Assembly: GCA_002696035.1 (NCBI GenBank)
Contig: NZQV01000010.1
Span: forward strand, 744,001-808,000
DNA: 64,000 nucleotides
Direction of reading: 5' to 3'
Origin: Balneola sp.
GTDB taxonomy: Bacteria; Bacteroidota; Rhodothermia; Balneolales; Balneolaceae
The first letter of the stretch is position 1, and every line of letters starts with the position of its first letter. The notes beneath the pieces were generated by a model. That model had not been told where the DNA came from. It saw nothing but the letters and a program-made list of their open reading frames with translations, and ran no database searches. Shown in pieces: positions 27,500 through 36,495 of the stretch. The position numbers were made by a program, and so were the translations under genes.

Positions 27500-27982
27500 A
27501 TGCGCCGATCAGTTCAAATAGATATCCCGGAAAATACTCACTCTCTATCCTGGACGAAAGATGCTTTCAGCCTCAATTACAGTATTTTCGGAAATGGTCA
27601 AATTGTTGGAAAGATTTCCGACAAAAGTATAGATCGTTCTGCTAAAGCTTCTTTGTATGGGGAAAAGTTTATATTTGAGACTGAGGGGTTTATCAAAACT
27701 TATATCAACATATTCCATATTAATAGTAAGACAGAAATAGGCCGCATTGAATTTGAGCTAATTCGATCAAGAGCCAAAATTAATCTGAACGGAGAGTATT
27801 ATTTCTGGAAGTTCAGCAATTTGCTAAACACCAAGTGGATACTGCACAACAAAAATCAAAAAACTCTTATTTCGGGAGAAAAGCGCAAAGAAGGGAGCTT
27901 CAGAAATCAGCCTGAAGCAAATCCTATCCTTCTATTATGTGCTCTTATTATCCGGAACTGGTATATTAAGCATGGCAATTAG
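27500..27982 (+). CDS. Hypothetical protein, possibly tubby C2-like (LURP-one-related) fold
   Basis: This 160-residue protein was not recognised by strong motifs. Successive short beta-strands are evident (FSLNYSIFGNGQIVGKI, ASLYGEKFIFETEG, GRIEFELI, AKINLNGEYYFWKF, KWILHNK). They are followed by a hydrophobic C-terminal helix (PILLLCALIIRNWYI) after a GSFR turn. A 12-strand barrel around a central C-terminal helix is the tubby/LURP-one layout, so I suggest that fold with low confidence. It is divergent from rpsO and apparently monocistronic. Confidence 0.7.
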   Translation: MRRSVQIDIPENTHSLSWTKDAFSLNYSIFGNGQIVGKISDKSIDRSAKASLYGEKFIFETEGFIKTYINIFHINSKTEIGRIEFELIRSRAKINLNGEYYFWKFSNLLNTKWILHNKNQKTLISGEKRKEGSFRNQPEANPILLLCALIIRNWYIKHGN

Positions 27983-28100
27983 AATAACTGATACTGAGGA
28001 GTCGTAATACTATTCATTCTTAAGTAAATGACTGTCTCCCTTTATGATGAGTATTGTGCTCTAAGGCTTTATGTATCCACCCTCTTCTGCTTACTACAAA

Positions 28101-28250
28101 TTAACCCCTTTGAACTATCTCAGGTAGTTTTGAAGCATCCATTTCTTAGATACTGTTGATAGCAAAATCATAACTCTCGCTCACAATCCGAACCACTTCC
28201 TCTTTAGTATGATAGGCTTGCCTTGGTTCCAGTGCTCCGCTCCGGACACA
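28101..28250 (-). pseudogene. Degenerate gene fragment, possibly DinB-like
   Basis: On the minus strand a frame reads EEVVRIVSESYDFAINSI, then a TAA, and continues in frame as EMDASKLPEIVQRG before a final stop. The pattern of an early TKEE-like helix and a SESYDFAINSI helix recalls the first helices of DinB/YfiT metal-dependent hydrolases. No start codon or conserved histidines are present, so any gene is dead. The remaining 27983..28306 sequence shows nothing else I can identify. Confidence 0.3.
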
Positions 28251-28306
28251 TTATTAAAGCTCTGCCTAATTTTATTGCATTGCAGAGCAACCTATACTAA
28301 AACAGG

Positions 28307-28566
28307 TTAAAGCCCCAGTAACCTTTTACTCTTTATTTTATCCGAATCTAACTGAGCTTTTAATTCCTCTACCCCACCAAATTTTTTCTCATCCCGTATA
28401 CGATCTACAAATCATACCTGAATGGTATCTCCATAGATCTCTTCGACAAAATCAAAGATGTTTACTTCAATAGTCCGGGCTGGATCATCAAAAGTCGGGC
28501 GAACCCCAATGTTCATCATCCCGCCATACCATTCACTTTCAACGCGAACTTTAACAGCATTGTCGC
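28307..28566 (-). pseudogene. Truncated, disabled copy of the 3' end of ribF
   Basis: This stretch aligns with the C-terminal riboflavin-kinase end of the intact ribF (28934 on), both on the minus strand. The part encoding VKVRVE-EWYGGMMNIGVRP and on to EEIYGDTIQV is nearly identical. The last 30 codons (IRDEKKFGGVEELKAQLDSDK and then a tail) are clearly diverged. An arginine codon has become TGA at 28414..28412. The 5' end is cut just before the AVKVRV segment. It is separated from ribF by a small plus-strand gene. Confidence 0.85.
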
Positions 28567-28675
28567 TACCTGACTTGCTTTGATAGTGCTCCCGTTTTCT
28601 TCGTATATAAATTCTTATTATCAACGAATCAAAGATCATGGTAATGGAAAGCCAAAACCAAGTCCCAAATATGTT

Positions 28676-28915
28676 ATGAGTTGTTCAACCGGAAAAAAAG
28701 AATATCCAACCAGGATTCTAGCAGAAAATGCGCTGATCGAAATACACATTGACCGGAATTTCCCACCGGATCAGGGACCTCAAAATGTGTATAAATGTGA
28801 ATTTTGCGGGAATTGGCATCTTACCAGTAAGTCGCCAAGCCGAAACGAGCGTTTACAAAAGATGATAGATTCCGGAGAAATGAAATTAAAACAACAAGCG
28901 CGGCGGTGGGAGTAA
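28676..28915 (+). CDS. Small CxxC-WH protein of unknown function
   Basis: From the ATG at 28676 the protein is 79 residues. An upstream frame to 28580 exists but runs into the ribF-like fragment. It contains VYKCEFCGNWHLTSK, a CxxC-x2-WH arrangement suggestive of a small metal-binding knuckle, and a basic helical C-terminus (NERLQKMIDSGEMKLKQQARRW). The cysteine pair plus WHLT is, as far as I recall, seen in small uncharacterised FCB proteins. It lies on the plus strand between the intact ribF and its broken copy, interrupting the otherwise minus-strand cluster. Confidence 0.65.
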   Translation: MSCSTGKKEYPTRILAENALIEIHIDRNFPPDQGPQNVYKCEFCGNWHLTSKSPSRNERLQKMIDSGEMKLKQQARRWE

Positions 28916-28933
28916 ATAACTGACTGATATATG

Positions 28934-29863
28934 CTAGCTCAGCAATTCCAGGCTTTTTTGTTTATCGGACTCTAATTGATCTTTTAGCTGATCTATCCCT
29001 TTAAATTTCATTTCATCCCGTATACGATCTACAAATCGTACCTGAATGGTATCTCCATAGATCTCCTCGTCAAAATCAAAGATATTTACTTCAATAGTTC
29101 GGGCTGGATCATCAAAAGTCGGGCGAACCCCAATGTTCATCATCCCGCCATACCATTCATTTTCAACCCGAACTTTTACAGCATAGACCCCATTTTTGGG
29201 GATCACTTTATTCTCACGCTCGGGCTTAAGATTGGCCGTTGGATAACCAATTGTACGTCCACGTTCATCCCCATGCATTACAATGCCGTTGAGCAGGTAT
29301 TCCCGGCCAAGATATTCAGCCGCTTGTCTAACATTTCCTTCCTCAGCCAGCGTTTTTCGAATAACGGTGCTGCTTATGGTCACATCTCCCATTTCCTGCT
29401 TGGAGACTACATAGGAATCAAAACCAAGTTCCTTGCCTAATTTTTCTATGGTATCTATAGTCCCTTCCCGGTCCCGCCCAAAATGATGATCATAACCGAT
29501 CACAAATTCACTTACACCAATTTTTTTATGGATGATATCCCGAATGAATTCTTCGGAACTGAGCAAGGAAAAATCTCGGTCGAACGGGATCACCAAAAGA
29601 ATATCGATTCCCAGATCTTCTAAGATCTCACAGCGTTCATTCAAGGTGGTAAGCAGCTTAATTCCATCTTTTCCCGGGTTGATGATCTCACGGGGATGAG
29701 GATCAAAGGTAACGACCACGCTGCGAGCATTTCTTTTCTTGGCCTTTTTCACTACCGTTTCCATTAGTTTACGGTGGCCATGATGCACCCCATCAAAGGT
29801 TCCAACGGTAACTACGGTGTTAGATTCTCGGGTAATATGTTTGAGTTCAATTAACTTTCCCAT
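28934..29863 (-). CDS. ribF: Bifunctional riboflavin kinase / FAD synthetase
   Basis: The 309-residue protein makes FMN and FAD from riboflavin. The N-terminal nucleotidyltransferase domain has VGTFDGVHHGHRKLM (about 21-35) and the VIGYDHHFG segment. The C-terminal kinase domain has GRTIGYPTANLKP (about 205-217) and GVYAVKVRV. The length is standard. Its start overlaps truB by 13 bases, so it belongs to the rimP-nusA-infB-rbfA-truB run. A truncated copy of its 3' end lies 370 bases downstream. Confidence 0.96.
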   Translation of the reverse strand: MGKLIELKHITRESNTVVTVGTFDGVHHGHRKLMETVVKKAKKRNARSVVVTFDPHPREIINPGKDGIKLLTTLNERCEILEDLGIDILLVIPFDRDFSLLSSEEFIRDIIHKKIGVSEFVIGYDHHFGRDREGTIDTIEKLGKELGFDSYVVSKQEMGDVTISSTVIRKTLAEEGNVRQAAEYLGREYLLNGIVMHGDERGRTIGYPTANLKPERENKVIPKNGVYAVKVRVENEWYGGMMNIGVRPTFDDPARTIEVNIFDFDEEIYGDTIQVRFVDRIRDEMKFKGIDQLKDQLESDKQKSLELLS

Positions 29864-30594
29864 AATTCCTTTAAATGATCTGCAAGGTCGTGTGGATGTA
29901 AAGCTTCATCCACTGAAAAATGTCCAATTGCGGTTCGTTCCAGTCCACTCAAAAACGCTTTGGAAGCGAGTGCTTCGCCAAGATCGCGGGCTAACGATCG
30001 GATATAAGTGCCTTTACTGCAATCTGTCCTCAACGTTAGCTTTGGTGGATCGAAGTCGAGAATTTCATGTTCATAGAACGTTATTTGCCGGGGCGGGCGT
30101 TCAACTTCAATGCCTTTTCGGGCAAGCTCATACAGCTTTTTTCCACCATATTTAAGAGCCGAGTACATGGGTGGGATCTGATTTACGGTCCCCATAAAAT
30201 CTTGCTCCAAAACTTCTTCAATTTTTTCCTGAGTGATGTGCTCCCATTCCCCTTCTTCATTCACATCGCCTTCGGCATCATAGGTCGTGGTCGCTTTACC
30301 AAAAGTTATTTCCGCGATATAGGTTTTGGGAAGTTCCTGGATCATAGAAATGGACTTTGTTGCTTTTCCGCAACAAAGGATAAGCATACCTGTTGCCAAT
30401 GGATCGAGGGTTCCCGCATGGCCCGTTTTCTTTACGCGAATGCGCTTTCGCAGAAACTTTACAACGTCAAAGCTAGACCATTCCAACGGCTTGTTGATGA
30501 GAAAAATAGCTCCGGCTAAAAAATCAGCTTCTTTGGTGGGAAGGTTATTCTTTCCAAACACCGGTATTTCATCCAATGGAAGGGCTCTTGCCAT
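29851..30594 (-). CDS. truB: tRNA pseudouridine-55 synthase
   Basis: The 247-residue protein isomerises U55 in the T-loop of tRNAs. The catalytic aspartate is in GHAGTLDPLATGML (about 59-72). Other motifs are PKTYIAEITFGKATTTYDAEG and YIRSLARDLGEAL. It is shorter than E. coli TruB (314) because the C-terminal PUA domain is absent, as in many bacteria. It overlaps ribF by 13 bases and starts 4 bases after the rbfA stop. Confidence 0.95.
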   Translation of the reverse strand: MARALPLDEIPVFGKNNLPTKEADFLAGAIFLINKPLEWSSFDVVKFLRKRIRVKKTGHAGTLDPLATGMLILCCGKATKSISMIQELPKTYIAEITFGKATTTYDAEGDVNEEGEWEHITQEKIEEVLEQDFMGTVNQIPPMYSALKYGGKKLYELARKGIEVERPPRQITFYEHEILDFDPPKLTLRTDCSKGTYIRSLARDLGEALASKAFLSGLERTAIGHFSVDEALHPHDLADHLKELWES

Positions 30595-30598
30595 GAAT

Positions 30599-30973
30599 TT
30601 AGCTCTCGCCTTGCGTATCTGAATCTTCCTCAGGAATATCTACTTGCTTGAAGAGCTGTTCGATCTTATTCACATACTCGGCAGTATCATCCTGATAGAA
30701 ATGCAGTTCAGGAATTTTACGGACCTGATTTTTGATCTTGGATGCGAGTTCATAACGTATTTCATCAATTTGTTCATCAATGAATTCGTACACTGGCTTT
30801 TCATCCCTTCCCGGTGAAAATACACTCAGATACACTTTGGCTATAGAAAGGTCATCAGTCATTCTAACAGTGGTAACTGTCACAAAAGTACCTTCGGGCT
30901 GATATGATTTTTGGATGATATGCCCAAGATCTTTTTTGATTACTGCTGCTAATCTCTCTGGTCTGAAACCCAT
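30599..30973 (-). CDS. rbfA: 30S ribosome-binding factor A
   Basis: The 124-residue KH-like protein matures the 17S rRNA 5' end in the late 30S subunit. It has the family start RPERLAAVIKKDLGHIIQ (about 4-21), VRMTDDLSIAKVYLSV and the kinked helix region VRKIPELHFYQDDTAEYVNKIEQL. The C-terminal tail is acidic. It lies in the standard place between infB and truB. Confidence 0.94.
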   Translation of the reverse strand: MGFRPERLAAVIKKDLGHIIQKSYQPEGTFVTVTTVRMTDDLSIAKVYLSVFSPGRDEKPVYEFIDEQIDEIRYELASKIKNQVRKIPELHFYQDDTAEYVNKIEQLFKQVDIPEEDSDTQGES

Positions 30974-31006
30974 GGTGTGTTAGTCTGATACGTTCGAATT
31001 GAAAAG

Positions 31007-31040
31007 CCTGACAGGTCATATTATCGATGAAACTGTCAGG
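31007..31040 (-). other. Intercistronic stem-loop between infB and rbfA
   Basis: CCTGACAG and CTGTCAGG form a perfect 8-bp stem around an 18-base loop, followed on the minus strand by CTTTTC. The weak U-tract makes efficient termination doubtful. A processing site or a partial attenuator that lowers rbfA relative to infB is equally possible. Confidence 0.5.
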
Positions 31041-31059
31041 TTTGGATGATGGTGCGTTA

Positions 31060-33912
31060 TTATCCGGCAGAATCCTCGAGGGTACGTTTCTCCTCAACGA
31101 TCTTGTAACTCTCGATCTGGTCGCCCACTTTAATATCATTATAACCCTGAATACTTATACCGCATTCATAGCCTGTGGTCACTTCCTTCACATCGTCTTT
31201 GAAACGCTTGAGGGCATCAATTTCCCCATCATAGATCACAACACCGTCGCGAACAAGTCGAATCGGATTATTGCGCTCGATCTTACCTTCTGTTACATAG
31301 CAACCGGCAATGGTTCCAACTTTGGATACTTTGAAGATCTCACGGACTTCAACAACACCCAGCATTTGTTCTCTGAGTTCAGGTGAAAGCAAGCCTTCAA
31401 GCGCATCCCGAACTTCATCAACGGCATCATAAATAACGCTGAACAGTCGGATGTCAATTTCTTCTTCCTCGGCAAGTTTACGAGCCTGAGCCGTTGGCCG
31501 TACCTGGAAACCAATGATGATTGCGTCAGAAGCAGAGGCTAACAGTACATCCGATTCAGAAATAGCTCCCGCTCCGGTATGTATGATGTTCACTGCAACT
31601 TCATCGGTACTTAGTTTCTGGAGTGAACCGGAAAGCGCTTCAATAGAACCATCTACATCGGCTTTTACGATCACATTCAGTTCAGAAACTTCACCAAGCG
31701 CAAGTCGTCGTGAAATATCATCAAGTGTCATATGCTTATTCTTGCGCATGGCTTGCTCGCGGCGAATCTGCATACGCTCGCTGGCAACTTCTTTAGCTGT
31801 CTTCTCATCTTCAGCTACAAGCAGTTTATCACCAGCTTGTGGCATATCATCAAAACCCATTAACTGAACGGGAGTAGATGGTCCGGCTTTTTGAACTCGT
31901 TGCCCAAGGTCATTCTCCATAGCTCGAACACGACCAAAACAAGGCCCTGCTACAAATGGATCTCCAACCTTCAATGTACCACCCTGAACCAGGATGTTGG
32001 CTACAATACCTTTCCCTTTATCCAGGCGGGCTTCAAGTACAACACCGTCTGCCCGTCGGTCAGGATTTGCCTTCAATTCAAGCAATTCTGCTTCTATCAA
32101 TAATTTTTCGAGAAGATCTTCGATTCCTTGTCCCGTATGAGCTGAAACTTCAGAATACTGCACTTGACCACCGTATTCCTCAACGATCACATCGTGTTCC
32201 GCCAACTCAGATTTAATTCGATCAGGTTTAACGCCTTCCTTATCCATCTTATTGATGGCTACTACGATAGGTACACCAGCTGCTTTGGCGTGATTGATGG
32301 CCTCAATAGTTTGGGGCATCACAGAATCATCACCGGCAACAACCAGAATTACAATATCAGTAGCCTGAGCTCCACGCGAACGCATAGCTGTAAAAGCCTC
32401 GTGACCCGGTGTATCAAGGAATGTAATTTCATTGTTGTTATGGACCACCTGGTAGGCACCAACGTGCTGGGTAATACCACCAGCCTCGCCTGCTGCTACT
32501 TTTTCTTCACGAATGTAATCCAGTAAAGATGTTTTACCATGATCAACGTGACCCATCACGGTAATGATAGGTGCACGAGGTTCAAGATCTTCTTCGTCAT
32601 CTTCTGGAATAGTGAGTTCTTCATCAATTTCTTCAGCGTCGATGAACTCAACTTCTTTTCCGAATTCTTCTGCTACCAATTCAATGGTACCGGCATCCAA
32701 TCGCTGGTTGATGGTGATCATCAAGCCAATGGACATACATACCGAAATAATATCGTTTACTCCTACATCAAGCAACTCAGCAAGTTCGTTGGCAGTGATG
32801 AACTCAGTCGTCTCAATTACATCAGACTCGAGCTCCTCCATTTCCTGCTGCTTTTGCATTTCCTCCTCGCGTTCCTCTTTTCTTTCCCGACGGCGTTTCT
32901 GACGCTTACTTCCAACTGTTTTGGAAGATTTCATTTTCTTCAGCGTCTCTTTCATCATCTTATCGACATCGGTCTCGTCGATTTCAGTCTTACGCTTTCT
33001 CTTCTTACCGCCCTTCTTAGATTTGCTTGATTTCTTGCTGGAATCCGAATCGTCGTCTTTACGATCTTTGCGGCGTTTACGCTTTTTGCGAGGTTTCCTG
33101 TCGGCAATATCACTGGTGAAGGAAGCTTTACCTAATACTTTGGTGCCTTTTAATTTCCCTGCAGAACCACGAATGATCTCCTCTTCTTCTTCGTCACTAT
33201 CATCTTTATCATCCTCAGATTTTTCTTCGGAGGCTTCCTGCTCGGATTCCTCAGATTCAGTTTCTTTGGATTCGGAGTCTTCGTCTTCTTCTTTGTCTTC
33301 TTTTTCTTCCTTCTGCTTTGCTTCGGCTTCCTCTTTCTTCTTCTCTTCTTCTGCTGCTGCCTTTTTCTTAGCCTCAGCTTCTTCTTTTTCTTTCTTGGCT
33401 TTTTCTTCAGCCTTTCGCTTCTCTTCTTCCTCTTTGGCTTTTTTGGCAGCCTCTTCTTCTTTTTTCTTCTCTTCCTCAGCTTTTTTCTTGGCTTCGGCTT
33501 CTTCTTTTGCCTTAGCTTCTTCCTCTTCTGAGACTTCCTGAGGTTCTAAAGAACTTTCAATGTCATCAACAGGCTCAAGATCCGGCTTATCGTCTTCAGG
33601 CTCCAGTTCAACCGATTCTTCGTCTTCAAGCGGCTCCAATACATTTTCGATAGTTACTCTATCATTGCGCTGATTCATCATTTGGCTGCGACGGTTTTCA
33701 TATTCATCGCGTGCCTTTTCATGGTCAGCACTTTTTGCCTTGTCCTCACCATAAACTTCTTCCAACGCCTCATACATATCAGGCTGAATTTTGAAGTTGG
33801 GGCGGTTTGATACATCAAAACCTTTCTCAGTCAATGCATCCACGATAGATTGTGTGGCTACATTAAATTCTGATGCAACTTTAAATAATGGTTTGGGTCT
33901 TTTAGACGACAT
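31060..33912 (-). CDS. infB: Translation initiation factor IF-2
   Basis: The 950-residue GTPase places initiator tRNA on the 30S subunit. A short N-terminal IF2_N domain ([20 protein letters not shown], about 10-29) is followed by about 350 residues of Glu/Lys/Ala low-complexity coiled-coil. The basic region [15 protein letters not shown] and a second IF2_N domain come next. The G domain then has [22 protein letters not shown] and NKMD, and domains II-IV follow. The linker explains the length above the E. coli 890. It stands between nusA and rbfA. Confidence 0.97.
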   Translation of the reverse strand: MSSKRPKPLFKVASEFNVATQSIVDALTEKGFDVSNRPNFKIQPDMYEALEEVYGEDKAKSADHEKARDEYENRRSQMMNQRNDRVTIENVLEPLEDEESVELEPEDDKPDLEPVDDIESSLEPQEVSEEEEAKAKEEAEAKKKAEEEKKKEEEAAKKAKEEEEKRKAEEKAKKEKEEAEAKKKAAAEEEKKKEEAEAKQKEEKEDKEEDEDSESKETESEESEQEASEEKSEDDKDDSDEEEEEIIRGSAGKLKGTKVLGKASFTSDIADRKPRKKRKRRKDRKDDDSDSSKKSSKSKKGGKKRKRKTEIDETDVDKMMKETLKKMKSSKTVGSKRQKRRRERKEEREEEMQKQQEMEELESDVIETTEFITANELAELLDVGVNDIISVCMSIGLMITINQRLDAGTIELVAEEFGKEVEFIDAEEIDEELTIPEDDEEDLEPRAPIITVMGHVDHGKTSLLDYIREEKVAAGEAGGITQHVGAYQVVHNNNEITFLDTPGHEAFTAMRSRGAQATDIVILVVAGDDSVMPQTIEAINHAKAAGVPIVVAINKMDKEGVKPDRIKSELAEHDVIVEEYGGQVQYSEVSAHTGQGIEDLLEKLLIEAELLELKANPDRRADGVVLEARLDKGKGIVANILVQGGTLKVGDPFVAGPCFGRVRAMENDLGQRVQKAGPSTPVQLMGFDDMPQAGDKLLVAEDEKTAKEVASERMQIRREQAMRKNKHMTLDDISRRLALGEVSELNVIVKADVDGSIEALSGSLQKLSTDEVAVNIIHTGAGAISESDVLLASASDAIIIGFQVRPTAQARKLAEEEEIDIRLFSVIYDAVDEVRDALEGLLSPELREQMLGVVEVREIFKVSKVGTIAGCYVTEGKIERNNPIRLVRDGVVIYDGEIDALKRFKDDVKEVTTGYECGISIQGYNDIKVGDQIESYKIVEEKRTLEDSAG

Positions 33913-33975
33913 ATATATGATTTAAATGTGAGCTACTTAAACTAAGAATTTTTGAATGGAATTGCCGACTAAGAC

Positions 33976-35232
33976 TTAATCTTCGTCTTCGAATTCGTAG
34001 GCGATCACACTCATGATCTTCTCAGCTAGCTCGGGATCTATTTCTTCGTTCGTTCTGCTTACTAGTTCTTCTGCATTAAGCTCTAATACAGCACGTGCGG
34101 TATCACAGCCAATATCGTGAAGCATTTGAATAACTTCAGGACCGAAATCAATTTCGAATTCATCGATATCGATATCATCTTCGGCTTCCACTTCACGATA
34201 CACATCAATTTCTACACCGGCCAGCTTGGATGCAAGGCGAATATTCACCCCTCCTTTACCAATTGCTTTTGAAACTTCATCGGCCGGCACCAATACGTTG
34301 GCGTGCTTGTTCTCCTCATCCAGTTCTACTTTTAAAACTTCTGCTGGCTGCAGGGCTCGTTTGATGAATTCAAACTTATCATCGGTAAAGTTTATCACAT
34401 CGATGTTCTCATTTTGAAGCTCGCGTACAATGGCATGAATGCGAATCCCTTTCATACCAACACAAGCGCCAACAGGATCTACGCGCTCATCGTGTGAGCG
34501 AACTGCCACTTTAGAGCGATCTCCGGGAGAACGTGCAATGCGTACCAGATCAATAATTCCATCAAAAACTTCAGGTATCTCATTCTCAAACAAGCGTTCT
34601 AGGAACAGCTCCGATGTTCTTGAGATGATCACCGTTGGATTTCCATTTCGCATGCGAACTTCAGATACTACCGCACGGATGGTATCCCCTTTTCGGTAAC
34701 GGTCTTTATAGATCTGCTCGTTTTTAGGAAGCAGTAGTTCTACACCGTTATGATTCACCAAAATATCTTTGTTTTGGCGTACCTGATATACATCACCAAG
34801 GATGATCTCGCCTACACGATCGGTATAATCTTCGTAAATATTATCTTTCTCGATCTCACGGATGCGCTGAGCAAGCTGCTGTCGGGCCATAGTTACGGCA
34901 CGGCGACCAAAATCAGTGATCTGAATTTCCTGAGCCAACTCGTCATACAGTTCAATATCCGGGTCAACTTTTTGGGCGTCTTCAAGTGTAATTTCTGCTA
35001 CAGCATCGGTGAGCTCATCTTCCGGAACTACTTCCTGAACATGAAGGATCTGAATTTCCCCGCGGTCTGCATTTAAGATCACCTCGAATGCATCATCCGA
35101 CTCATATTTTTTGCGGATCATGGTTCGAAATACGTCTTCCAAAATAGAAAGAAGCATATCTCGATCTATGCCTTTCTCGTGTGCAATTTCAGCAAACGAG
35201 GAGATAATCTGTTTTGATAATTCGTTCTGCAT
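33976..35232 (-). CDS. nusA: Transcription termination/antitermination factor NusA
   Basis: The 418-residue protein binds RNA polymerase and nascent RNA. In order it has the N-terminal polymerase-binding domain, an S1 domain (VGEIILGDVYQVRQNKDILV, about 140-160), KH1 (DPVGACVGMKGIRIHAIVREL, about 250-270) and KH2 (DEVSKAIGKGGVNIRLASKL). A short helical C-terminus follows (ARAVLELNAEELVSRT). It lacks the two E. coli C-terminal acidic repeats, hence the shorter length. It follows rimP by 13 bases. Confidence 0.96.
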   Translation of the reverse strand: MQNELSKQIISSFAEIAHEKGIDRDMLLSILEDVFRTMIRKKYESDDAFEVILNADRGEIQILHVQEVVPEDELTDAVAEITLEDAQKVDPDIELYDELAQEIQITDFGRRAVTMARQQLAQRIREIEKDNIYEDYTDRVGEIILGDVYQVRQNKDILVNHNGVELLLPKNEQIYKDRYRKGDTIRAVVSEVRMRNGNPTVIISRTSELFLERLFENEIPEVFDGIIDLVRIARSPGDRSKVAVRSHDERVDPVGACVGMKGIRIHAIVRELQNENIDVINFTDDKFEFIKRALQPAEVLKVELDEENKHANVLVPADEVSKAIGKGGVNIRLASKLAGVEIDVYREVEAEDDIDIDEFEIDFGPEVIQMLHDIGCDTARAVLELNAEELVSRTNEEIDPELAEKIMSVIAYEFEDED

Positions 35233-35245
35233 TTGTGTATTAGAC

Positions 35246-35716
35246 TTAAATTACGGGGATTATTTTCGTTTTCACAATGGCTTCAAACGGAATCTCTGTT
35301 TCAACTTCTTCCTCATCCGTAATAGCCACAATGTCTTCTTTCACTCCGGTTATAACACCTTCTATTTTACTGTACTCTCCATCACTTTTTTTGAATTTAA
35401 TGGTAGCCACGCGACCCTCGTTCTTTCTATACTGACGCTTGTCACTCAATGGCCGGCTTAATCCTGGAGATGAAACATTCAATCGATAATTGGTATCAAA
35501 TAACTCATGAGCTTCGATCAAAAAACCGAGCTCTTTACTGATTTTTGAACACAGATCGATGTTCACTCCACCATGTTCGTTCTCCAAAAGCACCCAAACT
35601 TCTGTTTGGCCACTTCCGGTTTTTAGTTCCACATCTACAACAAACAGATCATGCTCTTCTGCAAGTGGTGCGGCTAACTCCTTAATATTTTCTAAGATAT
35701 CGATATTCATTTTCAT
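35246..35716 (-). CDS. rimP: Ribosome maturation factor RimP
   Basis: With the ATG at 35716 the protein is 156 residues, typical for RimP, which assists 30S assembly. Motifs are HDLFVVDVELKTGSGQTEVWV near the N-terminus, SKELGFLIE and the family YRLNVSSPGLSRPL segment (about 85-99). A TTG 15 bases further upstream is open but sits inside the U-tract of a hairpin (35730..35760), so I reject it as the start. A second ATG at 35710 is also possible. It is the first gene of rimP-nusA-infB-rbfA-truB-ribF. Confidence 0.94.
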   Translation of the reverse strand: MKMNIDILENIKELAAPLAEEHDLFVVDVELKTGSGQTEVWVLLENEHGGVNIDLCSKISKELGFLIEAHELFDTNYRLNVSSPGLSRPLSDKRQYRKNEGRVATIKFKKSDGEYSKIEGVITGVKEDIVAITDEEEVETEIPFEAIVKTKIIPVI

Positions 35717-35729
35717 CAAATTCTGAGAC

Positions 35730-35760
35730 AAAAAAAAGTGAGTGCCTTTCGGCGCTCACT
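35730..35760 (-). terminator. Terminator-like hairpin in the rimP leader (candidate attenuator)
   Basis: On the minus strand AGTGAGCGCC, a GAAA loop and GGCACTCACT pair through a stem of about 10 bp with one G-U. An uninterrupted run of Ts follows. It has the form of an intrinsic terminator but lies 14 bases before the rimP ATG, and the upstream gene (35910) is on the other strand, so it ends no upstream gene. It therefore probably attenuates transcription into rimP-nusA-infB. Confidence 0.75.
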
Positions 35761-35909
35761 GCTTTCTAAAGGTAGTTCTATTTCGCCTAAATTTCAATGT
35801 TAACAAAGTTATTGAACCATATTCATTTTTGCTTTCATACAATTTGCTCTTAATTTGGCTATTCAGATTTTGAAATCAATCACTCCAACAAAAATATCCT
35901 CTCTCTGTT

Positions 35910-36401
35910 ATGGCTTATAAAACTATCCTGACTATCCTCCTTTCTTTATCGCTATTATTTGTGGTGAATTGTGGAGATCAAAAAAAGGAATCTTCAGCCA
36001 GCGATAAAACCTCGCAAGGCCGAAGCCTCAATTTTACAGATGAAGTTACGTTCCTGAATACCTCCGGTGAGCAGATCTCAACAGTACGGGTTGCCCTTGC
36101 AGATGATAACCAAAAAAGAAATCAGGGCTTAATGGATGTGAATGAACTGCCCGCTGATGCCGGCATGTTGTTTATTTTCCCCGATGAAGAACCCCGTAGT
36201 TTTTACATGGCCAATACGCCTCTGCCTCTCGATATTATGTATGTGAACTCCGACAGTGTCATTGTCCGTATTCACCACAACACAACGCCGTTTAGCAGTA
36301 ATCAGCTTCTTTCGGAAGAACCTGCTCAGTTTGTTGTAGAGACAAACGGCGGATATGCCGTATCGCACGATATTAAGGAAGGAATGAAAATACGGTTTTG
36401 A
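35910..36401 (+). CDS. DUF192-family lipoprotein
   Basis: The 163-residue protein has a lipoprotein signal with hydrophobic LTILLSLSLLFVVNC, where Cys21 would be lipidated. Residues about 45-160 form a DUF192 domain, recognised by RNQGLMDVNELPADAGMLFIF and FYMANTPLPLDIMYV. DUF192 proteins are small periplasmic or archaeal barrel proteins of uncertain function. It is divergent from rimP and converges on araA, so it is transcribed alone. Confidence 0.88.
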   Translation: MAYKTILTILLSLSLLFVVNCGDQKKESSASDKTSQGRSLNFTDEVTFLNTSGEQISTVRVALADDNQKRNQGLMDVNELPADAGMLFIFPDEEPRSFYMANTPLPLDIMYVNSDSVIVRIHHNTTPFSSNQLLSEEPAQFVVETNGGYAVSHDIKEGMKIRF

Positions 36402-36445
36402 CCTCTGCTACTTCTGCTTTCCCATTAAGTAAGAAGCCTGCTTTT

Positions 36446-36473
36446 CTGCCGGGAGCTCTATATTGCCCGGCAG
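36446..36473. terminator. Stem-loop between converging DUF192 and araA genes
   Basis: CTGCCGGG (36446..36453) and CCCGGCAG (36466..36473) form a perfect 8-bp GC-rich stem with a 12-base loop, located between two convergent stop codons. There is no clear U-tract on either side, so it may need a factor or only protect 3' ends. Confidence 0.55.
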
Positions 36474-36495
36474 ATGTTTCCAAGCTTCCACAAAT

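Noticed and set aside
27983-28306. tRNA or small RNA in the gap left of the ribF fragment
   Set aside because: No cloverleaf, CCA end or GC-rich hairpin was seen. Only the degenerate open frame is reported.
32921-33541. Long serine-rich open frame on the plus strand
   Set aside because: It is the complement of the Glu/Lys low-complexity region of infB and has no start signal or family features.
35729-35731. TTG start for rimP giving 161 residues
   Set aside because: It falls inside the U-tract of the hairpin at 35730-35760. The ATG at 35716 gives the usual RimP N-terminus.
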